NCBI GenBank assembly: GCA_003427395.1
Contig: BFEA01000151.1
Coordinates: 1,358,294-1,406,158, forward strand
From: Chara braunii
Taxonomy: Eukaryota > Streptophyta > Charophyceae > Charales > Characeae
Direction: 5' to 3'
DNA: 47,865 nucleotides
Part shown: one piece after another, positions 22,955 to 32,530 of the stretch
Numbering within the stretch: position 1 is the first letter of the stretch
Layout of the letters: the number at the start of each line of letters is the position of its first letter
Translations under genes and position numbers: made by a program
The notes under the pieces: generated by a model
What the model was told of the DNA's origin: nothing
Database searches by the model: none
Seen by the model: the letters and a program-made list of their open reading frames with translations, nothing else

Positions 22955-23456
22955 TGCAAGGAAAATAAGCAACAGCGAGATGACAACCCCAGATCACACC
23001 ATCACATTGCAAGTCAAATAGTCACACTGTGTCCAGATAGCAGCATTGCACCAATAATACACCAATGGAGTTTTGTAGCACTGAAAACCAATGTCCGTGG
23101 AGAGCACTCTCTCTCCGTTCAACACAAGAGTCCAGTACCCTTACACTCACACTTGGCGCTCAGCGCCCAGCCTACTCCTACACAGCTACTACAGACTACA
23201 AAAAGACAATGCAACTGTTGACATCAGCAGCAGCCCGAAGTACTTACAGATGCCGCCCATGCAGACCATCGCCAACACAAGGTACGTGCCCTCACATCAT
23301 CATCATCCTTCACCGATCCCCTGACTTCACCCACACCTGTCCTCTCTGTCACCCGAAGACCACCCCTGCGCTTCACTGTAGTCCAAGCCCACCAGCTATG
23401 GTGGCTGGGCTATGGCGCTGCCCTTAGCAGCGCCCTCCTCCTCTGCACGACCGCAC
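22955..23456 (-). repeat. Partial 5' LTR of the third element, cut by the gap
   Basis: The sequence upstream (minus strand) of the PBS up to the N gap is LTR by position. It contains CAGCGCCC words, an ACAAGGTACGTG donor-like string and GGCTATGGCGC near 23408, like the block at 29130-29970. The second LTR copy is not in the window, so this is inferred from the PBS. Confidence 0.55.
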
Positions 23457-24151
23457 NNNNNNNNNNNNNNNNNNNNNNNNNNNNNNNNNNNNNNNNNNNN
23501 NNNNNNNNNNNNNNNNNNNNNNNNNNNNNNNNNNNNNNNNNNNNNNNNNNNNNNNNNNNNNNNNNNNNNNNNNNNNNNNNNNNNNNNNNNNNNNNNNNNN
23601 NNNNNNNNNNNNNNNNNNNNNNNNNNNNNNNNNNNNNNNNNNNNNNNNNNNNNNNNNNNNNNNNNNNNNNNNNNNNNNNNNNNNNNNNNNNNNNNNNNNN
23701 NNNNNNNNNNNNNNNNNNNNNNNNNNNNNNNNNNNNNNNNNNNNNNNNNNNNNNNNNNNNNNNNNNNNNNNNNNNNNNNNNNNNNNNNNNNNNNNNNNNN
23801 NNNNNNNNNNNNNNNNNNNNNNNNNNNNNNNNNNNNNNNNNNNNNNNNNNNNNNNNNNNNNNNNNNNNNNNNNNNNNNNNNNNNNNNNNNNNNNNNNNNN
23901 NNNNNNNNNNNNNNNNNNNNNNNNNNNNNNNNNNNNNNNNNNNNNNNNNNNNNNNNNNNNNNNNNNNNNNNNNNNNNNNNNNNNNNNNNNNNNNNNNNNN
24001 NNNNNNNNNNNNNNNNNNNNNNNNNNNNNNNNNNNNNNNNNNNNNNNNNNNNNNNNNNNNNNNNNNNNNNNNNNNNNNNNNNNNNNNNNNNNNNNNNNNN
24101 NNNNNNNNNNNNNNNNNNNNNNNNNNNNNNNNNNNNNNNNNNNNNNNNNNN
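23457..24151. other. Assembly gap (695 N)
   Basis: An unbroken run of N. Content unknown. Reading frames that cross it are meaningless. Confidence 1.
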
Positions 24152-24185
24152 CTCTTATACACATCTAGATGTGTATAAGAGACAG
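24152..24185. other. Nextera junction adapter (sequencing contamination)
   Basis: CTCTTATACACATC followed by its mirror GATGTGTATAAGAGACAG is the Tn5 mosaic-end circularisation adapter of Nextera mate-pair libraries, missing only its first four bases. It abuts the N gap. It is synthetic, not genomic. Confidence 0.98.
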
Positions 24186-24233
24186 CTCTGGCACACTCAT
24201 GCTTTTTTGAGTGTATAGCGAATATGACAACAT

Positions 24234-24268
24234 GCACACACACACACACACACACACGGGGGCACGCA

Positions 24269-24325
<57 letters not shown>
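24234..24325. repeat. (CA)n microsatellite, interrupted
   Basis: Two CA runs (about 24234-24256 and 24268-24325) separated by GGGGGCACG. Long Thr-His or Cys-Val frames here are translation of the repeat, not genes. Confidence 0.95.
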
Positions 24326-24326
<1 letters not shown>

Positions 24327-25655
24327 GGTGCTCCCCAGGCCCCTCCAAAGCCCCGCTGGCGACCAGTACCAGCGCAGGCGAACCCCGTTCGCGGGCTTTG
24401 AAAACATGTTCTCGCAAATGTGTTCTCGACCCATTTGCGCGAACAGGAGAACGAGTTCACCCGAACGGGAAGGGCCAGGAACACGTTCTCCGTGCTACGC
24501 AGGTTTGCTCTTACTTATTTGGTGTGATCTATTGTGCAATCTGCCTACAGTTCGGGCTCATATGGTCTCTGGGTTTCTCATTCTATCATCCTTTCTTATA
24601 ATTTCCCCCCCTTTTCCTGGGATATTGCGAGGACCCGGCCTCAACAACTCTTTTTCAAGTGCAATAAAGCTGAAGCATTTTTTGAAGGGAAAAAAAAAAG
24701 GAAGGAAAAAAGAAGTTATCTGCATTTCTATAAATGCCACAATTTGGTTTATTGTCATTCACATTGCTCATGTCCCTGCATATACAGTCACAAATACGTG
24801 GATTGAACTGAATTCCCAAAATAGGGCGAACATGTAACCGTAAAAGTTGAACAAATTTTGCGATTTTCTGTGCCAGTGTGAGTATGCCCCGACTCTCATT
24901 GTGATCCCTTCCAGCTCAGATTCTGGTTCTTTGCCACATTTGATTTTTTCACTCTTGAAGTTTCTTGTTTGTAAGAGAAGGTGAAGAGGAGCTCACCGCC
25001 CCAAGATGAATAGACCTTGATGTAAGTAAACCATCACTTAACCGGATGAAACGTCCAGCTATATGCATCTGAAGTGTGCTCACCCCAAAATCTTTATAGG
25101 CCCATTTGGGGCACATTTGCTTCGACAACAAGAGTGTGGCATAGATGAAACATCCAGCTTGATACTGCTCTTTTGTTTCTCTAAGTAATTACCTCATTCC
25201 CTGAGGATTCGACCTCGTGATTTTGAATACTAACAGTGTCATCTCTGTATACCATAAAGCCAAGCCCAAGCTGTCATCAGAACAAACCATTACGCCATGG
25301 TCTATCCGATTTCAGACGGCGGGAAGGGCCTTCCATCAGAACTCTGTTGAGGCCTGCTCGCAGGAGCCACAACACTGTTAAGAGTACAGCTTCACCTCGT
25401 TGAGGCCAGAGTTTGTATGGTTTGGCAAACCTGACTCCCAGCCGCCTAGATCCACTACCAGTCATCATAGGTCTGCCTGTCCCAGATACCCAGCTACGCA
25501 AGTACATTCAACTTCAGAACAAGTTCTTACCACTGCATTACTCACAAAACGCATTAAAAGAGGCTATGACATTTGACACTCTGTGGCAGTGTTGCCAGGA
25601 CCAGGGTGAAGGCTGTGAGAGGAAAGTCACTTCAGCAGGAAAGGAGCCGCCTGAC
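24326..25655. other. Intron sequence without a gene; contains a word island
   Basis: A GAACG/CGTTC word cluster occupies about 24380-24490 (CCCGTTCGCGGG, GAACAGGAGAACGAG, CACGTTCTCCGTG). Around 25040 and 25145 the string GATGAAAC(G/A)TCCAGCT occurs twice. The remainder shows no recognised coding, RNA or repeat feature. It borders the donor of the BEACH exon at 25656. Confidence 0.5.
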
Positions 25656-26199
25656 CTGGAGAATTTGCTACGCTTCCGATCAGTCTCTCCAGAGCATGAA
25701 CCACGTTGACTGTAAGATGCTGAGGAGACACTCTCTGTAGCAGAAAGCCAACAACAGCAAATCCAGCCATGTTCAACATGTACTGTTGGTTTGCCAAGTT
25801 TCCTGCGAGTACAGCGGCAAGGAGTCCAATCACCTCCACGGCCAGGTATTGATCAACTTTATACTCCATTTGTGACCTTGCTGTTGCAACTTCACTGCCT
25901 TTGACTGCCTCATGAAAACAAGACCTCCTCTCACCTTTCGCATCCCCTTGCTTCTTATGTCCTTCCTCAAAACCTGATTTGTTCTCCGCAAATGCCTCAG
26001 TGCTACCTACAACTGGTTGGTCCAATTGGGTAAAAAGAGGGAACAACACAGTGATGCCTCCAACACAGTGTATAATGTCCTGGACTCGCCGAGTGCAACA
26101 AACTTGTGTTCCTTCCATGATTGTCGCATCGCAGGGAAGCTGATCAGACCCTTGGTCAAGCAGTGCTGAGATATTGAAACAAGTTTTGCCTGAACTCGC
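25656..26199 (-). CDS. BEACH-domain protein (SPIRRIG-like), internal exon
   Basis: This exon of about 181 codons is bounded by acceptor GGGATTCCAG (ending 26200) and donor CCAG|GTCAGG (exon end 25656); an alternative acceptor lies 10 bases further in. The product contains MEGTQVCCTRRVQDIIHCVG, ITVLFPLFTQLDQ, a lineage-specific charged insert, then YLAVEVIGLLAAVLAGNLAN and FAVVGFLLQRVSPQHLTVN. From memory these are the hallmark blocks of plant SPIRRIG/BCHA-type proteins (EGTQLC.TR.LQ.I..CVGG; E.I.L.A.VL..N.ANQQ.M; GF..LGFLLQ..P...L), located between the ConA-like domain and the PH-BEACH-WD40 module. The insert of about 40 residues after FTQLD is longer and more charged than I expect in land plants. 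It continues to the exon at 2627-2969 with phase conserved. Confidence 0.9.
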
Positions 26200-26470
26200 C
26201 TGGAATCCCCATAGAACAATGGAGACAATGAAAAGAAGTGACAAAACACAGATTCAGATGCATTTCACAAAATCACACACGGAAGACCAATAACAGGAAT
26301 GGGACTGAAAGCACAGGAATGATGAAGATGGAGTTCACACTTGATCTAGAATACAAGCTGTAATTAGGCCGTTATACAAATACGCCAACGACAAATCACA
26401 CCACGTGCCAGAATCGGCCAATCAAGAGTGTGTGGCAAATAATGTCCTGAAATCAGCAAGAGGAAGAGAT
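26200..26470. other. Intron sequence upstream of the BEACH exon
   Basis: Non-coding. The first 80 bases next to the exon (containing CAGATTCAGATGCATTTCACA) are the template for the decayed copies further on. Confidence 0.5.
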
Positions 26471-26801
26471 TTGTGCCTTCCATGTTTGTGGCATGCTGAG
26501 AAAGTTCTGCCAGAACTGGCCTCTAGTCCCCTTAAACGAAGGGATTATTAACCATTGAAAGGAAACAACCATACCACTGATTCAGATACGATTTACAGAA
26601 GGATAAGCGACTGTTGCGAGAACGGAGTAAATAACCCAGAACAGTTGGACAGAAAGAAGGAAAACAAAGATTGACATGCAGTAAAAACCATACCACTGAT
26701 TCAGATAAGATTTACAGAAGGATAAACAACCGTTGCAAGAATGGAGTATTCAACCCAGAACAGTTGGACAGAAAGAAGGAAAACAAAGATTGACATGCAG
26801 T
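26471..26801. repeat. Decayed copy of the exon edge plus 119-bp tandem duplication
   Basis: 26471-26600 resembles 26105-26275 with an internal deletion: shared strings are CCTTCCATG-TTGT-GCAT, GTT-TGCC-GAACT-GCCT, TCCCC and GATTCAGAT-CATTT-ACA. The tail of this copy is then itself duplicated, units about 26569-26687 and 26688-26801, period 119, sharing CAGAACAGTTGGACAGAAAG and AAACAAAGATTGACATGCAG. Confidence 0.8.
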
Positions 26802-27379
26802 TTATGGACAAAGATTGACTCCTTGGGAGTTTATGGATCGACTTCCTACCAGATTATGGATTAAGATTGACTTTGCAATCTCCGAACTGAATGAACTGTC
26901 ATAAGCTGAATGCACTGAACCAAGGGAACCTGCATGAGCACCGTTATGCTATTGGCTCCCTGGCAATGGTTCCAGGGATAAGGTGTCAAATTCATCTACC
27001 CAGACTGAATAGATGAGGCTGAGAATACTGCATTTTTCTCCATTAAGGCACCTAGAGCATCACACCATTTCTCAAAATCTAGCTTCACCTACTTGGTATG
27101 GGAAAAGCAGGCTCTACTCCGCAACAATAACATGTAAGGACTAAAAAGGCGCCACCATAACACAACAAACCACCTAATCTGACTTACAAAAAGGGATGCT
27201 CATTAGCACCATAGCCTACTCCAGCTTCATGTCAAGCACGTGCAATTATGAGCATTCAAATTACTAGTGGCAGTCCAAACGAAATGAAATCTCAATACGA
27301 TCGATGACTGTAGTGAAACAGGTCTGTTTTGCAGGCAGTACACTCTTCTGCATCTACGAATACAGATGACCTGTTAAAC
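26802..27379. other. Intron sequence, possible small exon not resolved
   Basis: Short echoes of the preceding repeat (AAGATTGACT, TTTATGGA) reach to about 26880. A 30-codon minus-strand stretch at 27006-27094 looks protein-like but lacks a donor in the right phase. Nothing else seen. Confidence 0.4.
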
Positions 27380-27506
27380 CTGCATGATGCGCGGAGAGCT
27401 CCATTCCAGAACTTGAATGCTTGCCATATGGATGCTTCGGCATTCCTGAGCTATTCGATGAACACACTCCTCAGCTTGAATTGATGGGTTACAGGATGGG
27501 AGTGTT
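27380..27506 (-). CDS. Probable upstream exon of the BEACH gene
   Basis: On the minus strand an acceptor (ATACCTGTCAG ending 27507) is followed by 127 bases and the donor CATGCAG|GTTTAAC. The open frame encodes PSCNPSIQAEECVHRIAQEC and SIQVLEWSSPRIMQ, an amphipathic-helix pattern suited to armadillo-like repeats. It ends in phase 0, and the next exon (26199) begins in phase 0 in its known frame, so the two can be joined directly. I do not recognise the residues themselves, so assignment rests on splice signals, phase, strand and position. It could be an exon of the same large protein or a chance frame. Confidence 0.45.
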
Positions 27507-28127
27507 CTGACAGGTATAAAGCTAGGACGATTGTCACGCCCGGCATGTGGGATAAAAAAAGAAAAAAATATATGGTTTTCCGCACTTCACCAAGAAGACC
27601 CCAAACCCGGGCTCTTCTTTTTTTCCGAGTGTCGACTGTCAAGGGTGGGGAAGGGGGATATAAATTGGTTTTAAAATTTAAAGGGGCTGAGGGGTTTTAA
27701 AGGGGGGTGCCTAGATTCTGTTGTTCTCTTTTTTATATCCAATTCTGTGAGGAATTCTTATGTGACCCCCAGCCAGAAGTCATTCGCATTGCAAATTCTT
27801 CACAACATATTATTTTTCCCGTAAGTCTTGGTTTTCTCCTTTTTTCTCTTTTATGACGCTGGGGCTGCCCGGAACCCTGCCCGGGGGTCATGCCCGGCTG
27901 GAAACCCCGGCGTGTATCTGGGCACAACTTGGGTGCCCTGGCGCCTGGAAAAACAGCCTACGTATAAAGAAGAAAAGGAGAGGAAAACAAATATATATAT
28001 CGTCACAAACAGAACTGCCCGGTAAAACCGTAGGCAGAGAGAGAGAAGAGGACAACAAACGAGGGGCTGTGACAAACTGTTTCGTCGGAGTTTCACCGAC
28101 TCATCAGGAGGCTGAACCCATATATCG
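27507..28127. other. Non-coding stretch
   Basis: There is a short GC patch at 27860-27950 built on GCCCGG/CCCGGC words (CTGCCCGGGGGTCATGCCCGGCTGG) and AT-rich flanks. TATATCGTCACAAA at about 27993 is an outlying copy of the repeat described next. No gene. Confidence 0.4.
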
Positions 28128-28799
28128 TCACAAATTTATCCGAGCGCAAGTGCAAAAAAAAGAAGAAATAAAATCATTTTTTTTTTATTTTTATCTTCTC
28201 CCTTACAAGACTGCCCCTGTTCACAAAAATATCAGAGCGCAAATGCGAAAAAAAGAAAGAAAAAAAGGAAGAAAAACACAAAAAAATGAATTCAGTTTTT
28301 TATCTTCTTCCCCTGTTCAGAACCTCTTGCGTACAAGGCCGCCCACGTGGATGTAGGTTGAGCGATGGCTGCCCCCACCCCCGTGTGTCATATCGACCCA
28401 CTTGCACACAGCCAAAAGGCGAAGAGGCAAAGGAAAGAGGAAGGGAACAGCCAAATAATACAGAACAGGGAGCAACAAAACAGATCCCAGATGACAAGTC
28501 CCACATGCAACACAAAAAAAAGGGGAGGATAGGACGATCAGTCAAGCTATTTTGGACGTAAATGAATTCTTGCATGCACTGACAAGAGAATCAAAAAATA
28601 TTTTCTACCATAACCAAAGAAGAGCCTGCTAGTACAGGCCCGACGCTCGCCGCATCATCTACAAAAGCAGAGAGCTAGCAACGTCGGAGTATATATTGTC
28701 ACAAAAATATCAGCGCGCAAATGCGAAAAAAAGAAAGAAAAAAAGGAAGAAAAAGTCTGAAAAACAGAAAAAAATGAATTCAGTTTTTTATCTTCTTCC
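28128..28799 (+). repeat. Degenerate direct repeats beginning TCACAAA
   Basis: Three copies at 28128-28210, 28221-28310 and 28699-28799. The last two are nearly identical over about 90 bp: TCACAAAAATATCAG, CGCAAATGCGAAAAAAAG and ATGAATTCAGTTTTTTATC. All copies end in TATCTTCT. The 390 bp between the second and third has no recognised content. Confidence 0.8.
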
Positions 28800-29129
28800 T
28801 TATAATATATCAATGTTGGCAGGAAGAAAAGTTGGCTTCCACTTCAAATGCTCACCATTCCACCAAGCAGGGTTGAACCCCCCGACGGTCGGCGGCCCTT
28901 GACTGGTCAGCTGCAGACCTGCCGACCGATCGGCCGGTCGACACCAACCGGTCGGGGGTCGTCGGCACCCCACAAAAAAAACAAAAAGGGGGGTGCGAGG
29001 AATATGAGTGGGAACGGTATACAGAAAGCCAAGTTGCAAAATCACACAGATGTCCAAGTAGTTGTGTACAAGCAGAGAGCACAAATGCACCCGAGATTCC
29101 GTCCAAATAAGAGCAATACAATGAAGTCA
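28800..29129. repeat. Word island: GGTCGG / CCGACC
   Basis: The core at about 28880-28970 is made of GGTCGG, CCGACC, CCGGTCG and CGGTCGGC words in both orientations, followed by an A-rich tract (CACAAAAAAAACAAAAA). The remainder is non-coding. Confidence 0.65.
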
Positions 29130-29980
29130 TGAGCCAATGTTCAAGCCCTCAGGCCACACCAACACAGCATCCAATGTCGCTTCTCTCTGTCTGGCGCCCA
29201 CAGCCCAGCCTACACTACTTGCCTATCCTACCTACATCAGCATCCACGCAACCTCTCTCATGTACCAGGTACGTATCTCATCTCCCCTCATCAGACCCTG
29301 ACCACCCACGCTCGGCTCCTTCCTGAAGACCAACGATCGCCCTCCTACCCCCTAGCGCCCTGCAGCCCGGCTATGGCTGCTAGCGCTCCGCTGCCCAGCA
29401 GCGCCTCTCTCACCTTTCAAGCGCCCGTAAGCGCCGGTAAGCGCCCTGGCCTCAACGCAGCACGCAGCCACCAACGCAGCAGCGCTGCAGCGTGACCACA
29501 TTGCCTGTGTGGGCCAGAATGCCAGACCCTGGCTGCCACTCTCCCTATATGAAAGTGGCAACCCGTGTCTGGCCGCGTGTGGCCTGGCTGGGAAGCTTCC
29601 AGTAGATTCCGGTCAGGCCCCAGTGCCTGCGCCCAGGCCCTGGGCCTTTTTCGGTTGGGCACACCCAGACTCGGGCCGTTTGCTGTATCTGCCCAGGCCC
29701 CCGGGGCACATACATCGACAATGCTGCTTTTGCATAGGCCCTTGGCCAATTCGTGATGTATCTGCTTTGCAATGTGGAGTCCAGGCACAACTGCCTGGCG
29801 CAGGTAGGCTCAGGCGTCTGACTAACCAACTGGAGTGCAGCCAACTGTCTGAGTACCCATATATGGAAAATGTCGAATTTTGGCCTCTTGTGAATATTCA
29901 GGCCGGCCTTCATTTAGGGCGGGCACGGGGCATTCTGAGGGCCGTGGCCCAGACCATGTGCATCTGTTAAGGGCCCTGTG
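29130..29980. mobile_element. LTR-like block with CAGGCCC words
   Basis: It shares vocabulary and order with 23080-23456 on the same strand: CAATGTC, CTCTCTCTG, GGCGC, GCCCAGCCTAC, AGGTACGT, CTCAC, GCTATGG, CAGCGCC. A GC-rich second half (29580-29800) repeats CAGGCCC/GGGCCTG words. No coding similarity despite long open frames, which follow from high GC. Interpreted as a solo LTR or LTR fragment. Confidence 0.5.
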
Positions 29981-29999
29981 AGGGCTCATTCCTCGCAGG

Positions 30000-30196
30000 G
30001 GATTCAGAACCCCTAATAACACCACCAACACCCCCATAGCGGCCCCCATACACCCCCCAAACACCCCCGAACCACCCCCAACACCCTCATTACTCCCCAC
30101 CCAAAAACCCCTATATCACCCCTATAGCCCCCCTATGCCCCCCCTACACTCCAACCTTAACCCCCCCATACCCCCCCATATCCCCCCCCCATCCCC
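30000..30196. repeat. C-rich degenerate tract (CCCCTAT-like)
   Basis: About 195 bp of irregular CCCC(C)-A/T units (CACCCCC, CCCCCATA, CCCCTATA) on the plus strand. The minus strand is G-rich with many GGG runs and could form G-quadruplexes. Confidence 0.85.
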
Positions 30197-30234
30197 AAAA
30201 ATTTCTCAGCAGATTTGGGCTGTACTCAGTGGAT

Positions 30235-30235
<1 letters not shown>

Positions 30236-30265
<30 letters not shown>

Positions 30266-30350
30266 CCTAACCGGTCGGCCCTATTGGTCGGCTGCAATAC
30301 GGTCGGCAGTCGGGGTTGGCGGTCGGCAGGGATGCAACCCTGCCACCAAG
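30236..30350. repeat. T30 tract and GGTCGGC word island
   Basis: Thirty T residues (30236-30265) abut CCTAACCGGTCGGCCCTATT and repeated GGTCGGC/CGGTCGG words to 30335. On the minus strand this is a GC island with a poly(A) tail. Confidence 0.8.
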
Positions 30351-30780
30351 GGAACTTAATGACACAGAGTCTATAACTGTTTCTCAAAACAGTCTTGTAC
30401 ACAAGGCTGCAACATGACTCAACTACTGCCGTAGCAGCAGCATGATGTTTACATGGTCCCTCCCGAAACTCCTGTGTCCAATCTATAACACTAACTGCTC
30501 CACTGTGTTTCTCTCAAGCTCGGTAAGCGTGCACCTCACATATCATAGGAGCACAAACTGGTTCTCTATCTTTATGCAATGATAAATGGGATCGTTTTCA
30601 TCTGGGCATTCACACAACTTTATTCTGCTGCATACAACATACGTCTTTATCTTGCTGCTTGCAACAAACCCACGAATAGAGTTGCAGAAACCAATCACTC
30701 TGAATCTCGGCTGTCCAGTTCTATAACATGACCATCAACAAAAAGCACATAGGCTTCAGATAATCTTTACAACTCCTTAC
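30351..30780. other. Gene-less spacer
   Basis: No coding, repeat or RNA feature recognised. Confidence 0.4.
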
Positions 30781-31395
30781 ATTGAAAGGATTCACGCTGC
30801 AGACTCCCCAGTTCCGGTCCCAGAGTCCCGACGTGTCCCAGTCCCAGTCTGTCCGGTAGGATAGACCGTAGGGTCCGTAGGCTGAATCGTTGTAGGTCGG
30901 TAGGCATCGGTACCAAAACATCGTAGGTCGGTAGAATTTTCGTCCGGTCCAGCGAGGTCCAGTCCACTCAACAGTCCAAAAGTCCAATTTTGCAGCATGT
31001 CCCAGGAAAGGACCGACAAAATGTTTGCAGCAGTCAGGCCGCGGCCGACCGGTACCAGTCTGAAGCAGGCCTAGCCAAGTCAAAACATATATTTAGCTGT
31101 TACAGTGCAGTGGCTCATCACTTGTTCAATTGCGATATGCGGAAGCACTGCTGCTGCTTGTGCGTTAAGGCAACTTGGGCACTTCACGCCTGAAGAAGAA
31201 GAGGGCGCTCCCGAGTTACTCCATAGTTAGGTTAGAGGTAGTGCGGGTGTAGGGCGGCCATAGCCACCAGGTGTACGCTTACCTGAGTGGGTGTATCCAG
31301 GGCTACGATCTAGTCTGAGAGAGAGAGTGAGGCAGGGCGGGCCAAATCAGAGAGAAGAGCAAGACTGTAGGAAGGAGAGGGAGAATCCATAGCCG

Positions 31396-31398
<3 letters not shown>
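30781..31398. repeat. Word island (GTCCGGT, GTAGGTCGGTA) and LTR-like sequence
   Basis: 30800-31070 repeats GTCCGGT, TAGGTCGGTAG and GGTCC words. 31190-31398 has CCATAGCC at 31258 and 31387, a minus-strand donor-like CTTACCTG, and leads into the TG repeat. No gene. Confidence 0.6.

Positions 31399-31490
<92 letters not shown>
31399..31490. repeat. (TG)n microsatellite, about 46 units
   Basis: A pure TG run, one of the longest simple repeats in the window. Poly-Thr-His or Cys-Val frames across it are not genes. Confidence 0.98.
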
Positions 31491-31493
<3 letters not shown>

Positions 31494-31800
31494 CAGAGCC
31501 GCTGGAAACGCACACTTCTTGCATATCGATAATAATTTTGAAGACGACATCTTAATGTGTTGATTGTATCTCAGTTTGGCTTCTCATGTGTGAACTCTCA
31601 TTCATTGATGTATGCGAGGTGGAACTAGATGAGTACTTGGTTCATTTCAACATGGACATTTTGTCCACCTCCTAGTGCTTAAACAGGATTCGCTACATCA
31701 AAACATTTGCCAGATAAGACTATACCCCAATCAGGCCATACTACCTAAGAATGCATATTACTCAGCGACCACAAACCGCGGCATCCTTCCACTCCATGTC

Positions 31801-32010
31801 TTAAACCACCAGGACCTCTGCGCCTCTTTTTCTCGATGCGTATTTGCACTGCGCACCAAAAAAAACGAACCACCAGCCGCACACTTCTTCTCTTTTTTTG
31901 CTGACGCTGCCAGTCAAATAGGTTCGCAAGCACTCTTCATACAAAGACCCCAGATTGTTACAATTCCAGTCCTCAAGTTTGCCTGGCCGAGGTACTGGTG
32001 GTTTAAGGTG
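31801..32010. repeat. Inverted-repeat element, possible MITE
   Basis: CTTAAACCACCAGGACCTC at about 31800 pairs with GAGGTACTGGTGGTTTAAG at about 31990 (18 of 19 bases), enclosing about 170 bp without coding capacity. The size and terminal inverted repeats suit a miniature transposon. No clear target-site duplication flanks it. Confidence 0.5.
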
Positions 32011-32024
32011 TAATCCATGCAGAA

Positions 32025-32530
32025 TTCACTACAGTGGCTGTGTTTCTTTCAACAGTACTGAAAATCCATGGTGATTCGCACACAACTCACCTTGACAATT
32101 GTCAACGTGAGAGAATTTGACCTACAGCACAACAAAAAGCCCATTCTGGTCATGCCTTGGATTAGACGCACTCCATGGTAACTCAAGGCCACCTGTGAAC
32201 TCTCTCTCCATTTTCAAACTGGCTATGCCACATCCCCGGATTAATGTGTTGCCATGGCAAGGACGAAGGGATCGTGAGTGAAATCTGTCCAGCATTCATT
32301 GCAGTTCCTATATTTCTTTGAAAGGTTACTCTTCCCATGGCAAAGCCATAGTGACTTCCTCACAACTCTCTTTGATAATTGTTAACAAGAGAGAATCCGG
32401 CACACAGCGCAATAGAAAGCCCCAAACTGGTCATGACTTGGATCAGACGCACTCCATGCCAGCTTATGGCCACCTGTGCTCCCTCTCCCCATGTGAATCA
32501 GACTGACTATGCCAAATCATCAGATTGATA
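32025..32530. repeat. Diverged tandem duplication, period about 281 bp
   Basis: The first unit (32025-32270) and second (32300-32530) share ACACAACTC, GA-AATTGT-AAC-GAGAGAAT, TGGTCATG-CTTGGAT-AGACGCACTCCATG and GGCCACCTGTG. Divergence is substantial. No protein is seen. Confidence 0.75.

Larger units (their letters stand above)
2970..25655 (-). other. Giant intron (22.7 kb) of the BEACH gene
   Basis: The donor at 25656/25655 reads CCAG|GTCAGG and the acceptor at 2970/2969 reads GCTACAG|CACCC, both on the minus strand. Phase is preserved across the join and the two exons encode adjacent parts of one conserved domain. The intervening DNA holds a LINE, a nearly complete gypsy element, two gag pseudogenes, LTR-like blocks and the assembly gap. 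The true length is uncertain because of the 695 Ns and because the contigs on either side of the gap may have been joined by mate pairs only. A cDNA read spanning the junction would settle it. Confidence 0.75.

Noticed and set aside
23410-24434. Long open frames across the N gap and CA repeat
   Set aside because: They consist of translated Ns, adapter peptides (SYTHLDVYK) and dinucleotide repeat residues.
24949-25131. 60-codon minus-strand frame (TLQMHIAGRFIRLSDGLLTS)
   Set aside because: The flanking exons join without it and it matches no family I know.
27006-27094. Possible BEACH exon on the minus strand (VKLDFEKWCDALGALMEKNA)
   Set aside because: It looks protein-like and has an AG acceptor, but no donor in a phase compatible with the next exon unless a weak GCA|GTATTC is used.
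29000-29130. Possible minus-strand exon (FVLSACTQLLGHLCDFATWL)
   Set aside because: No convincing acceptor and no recognised homology.
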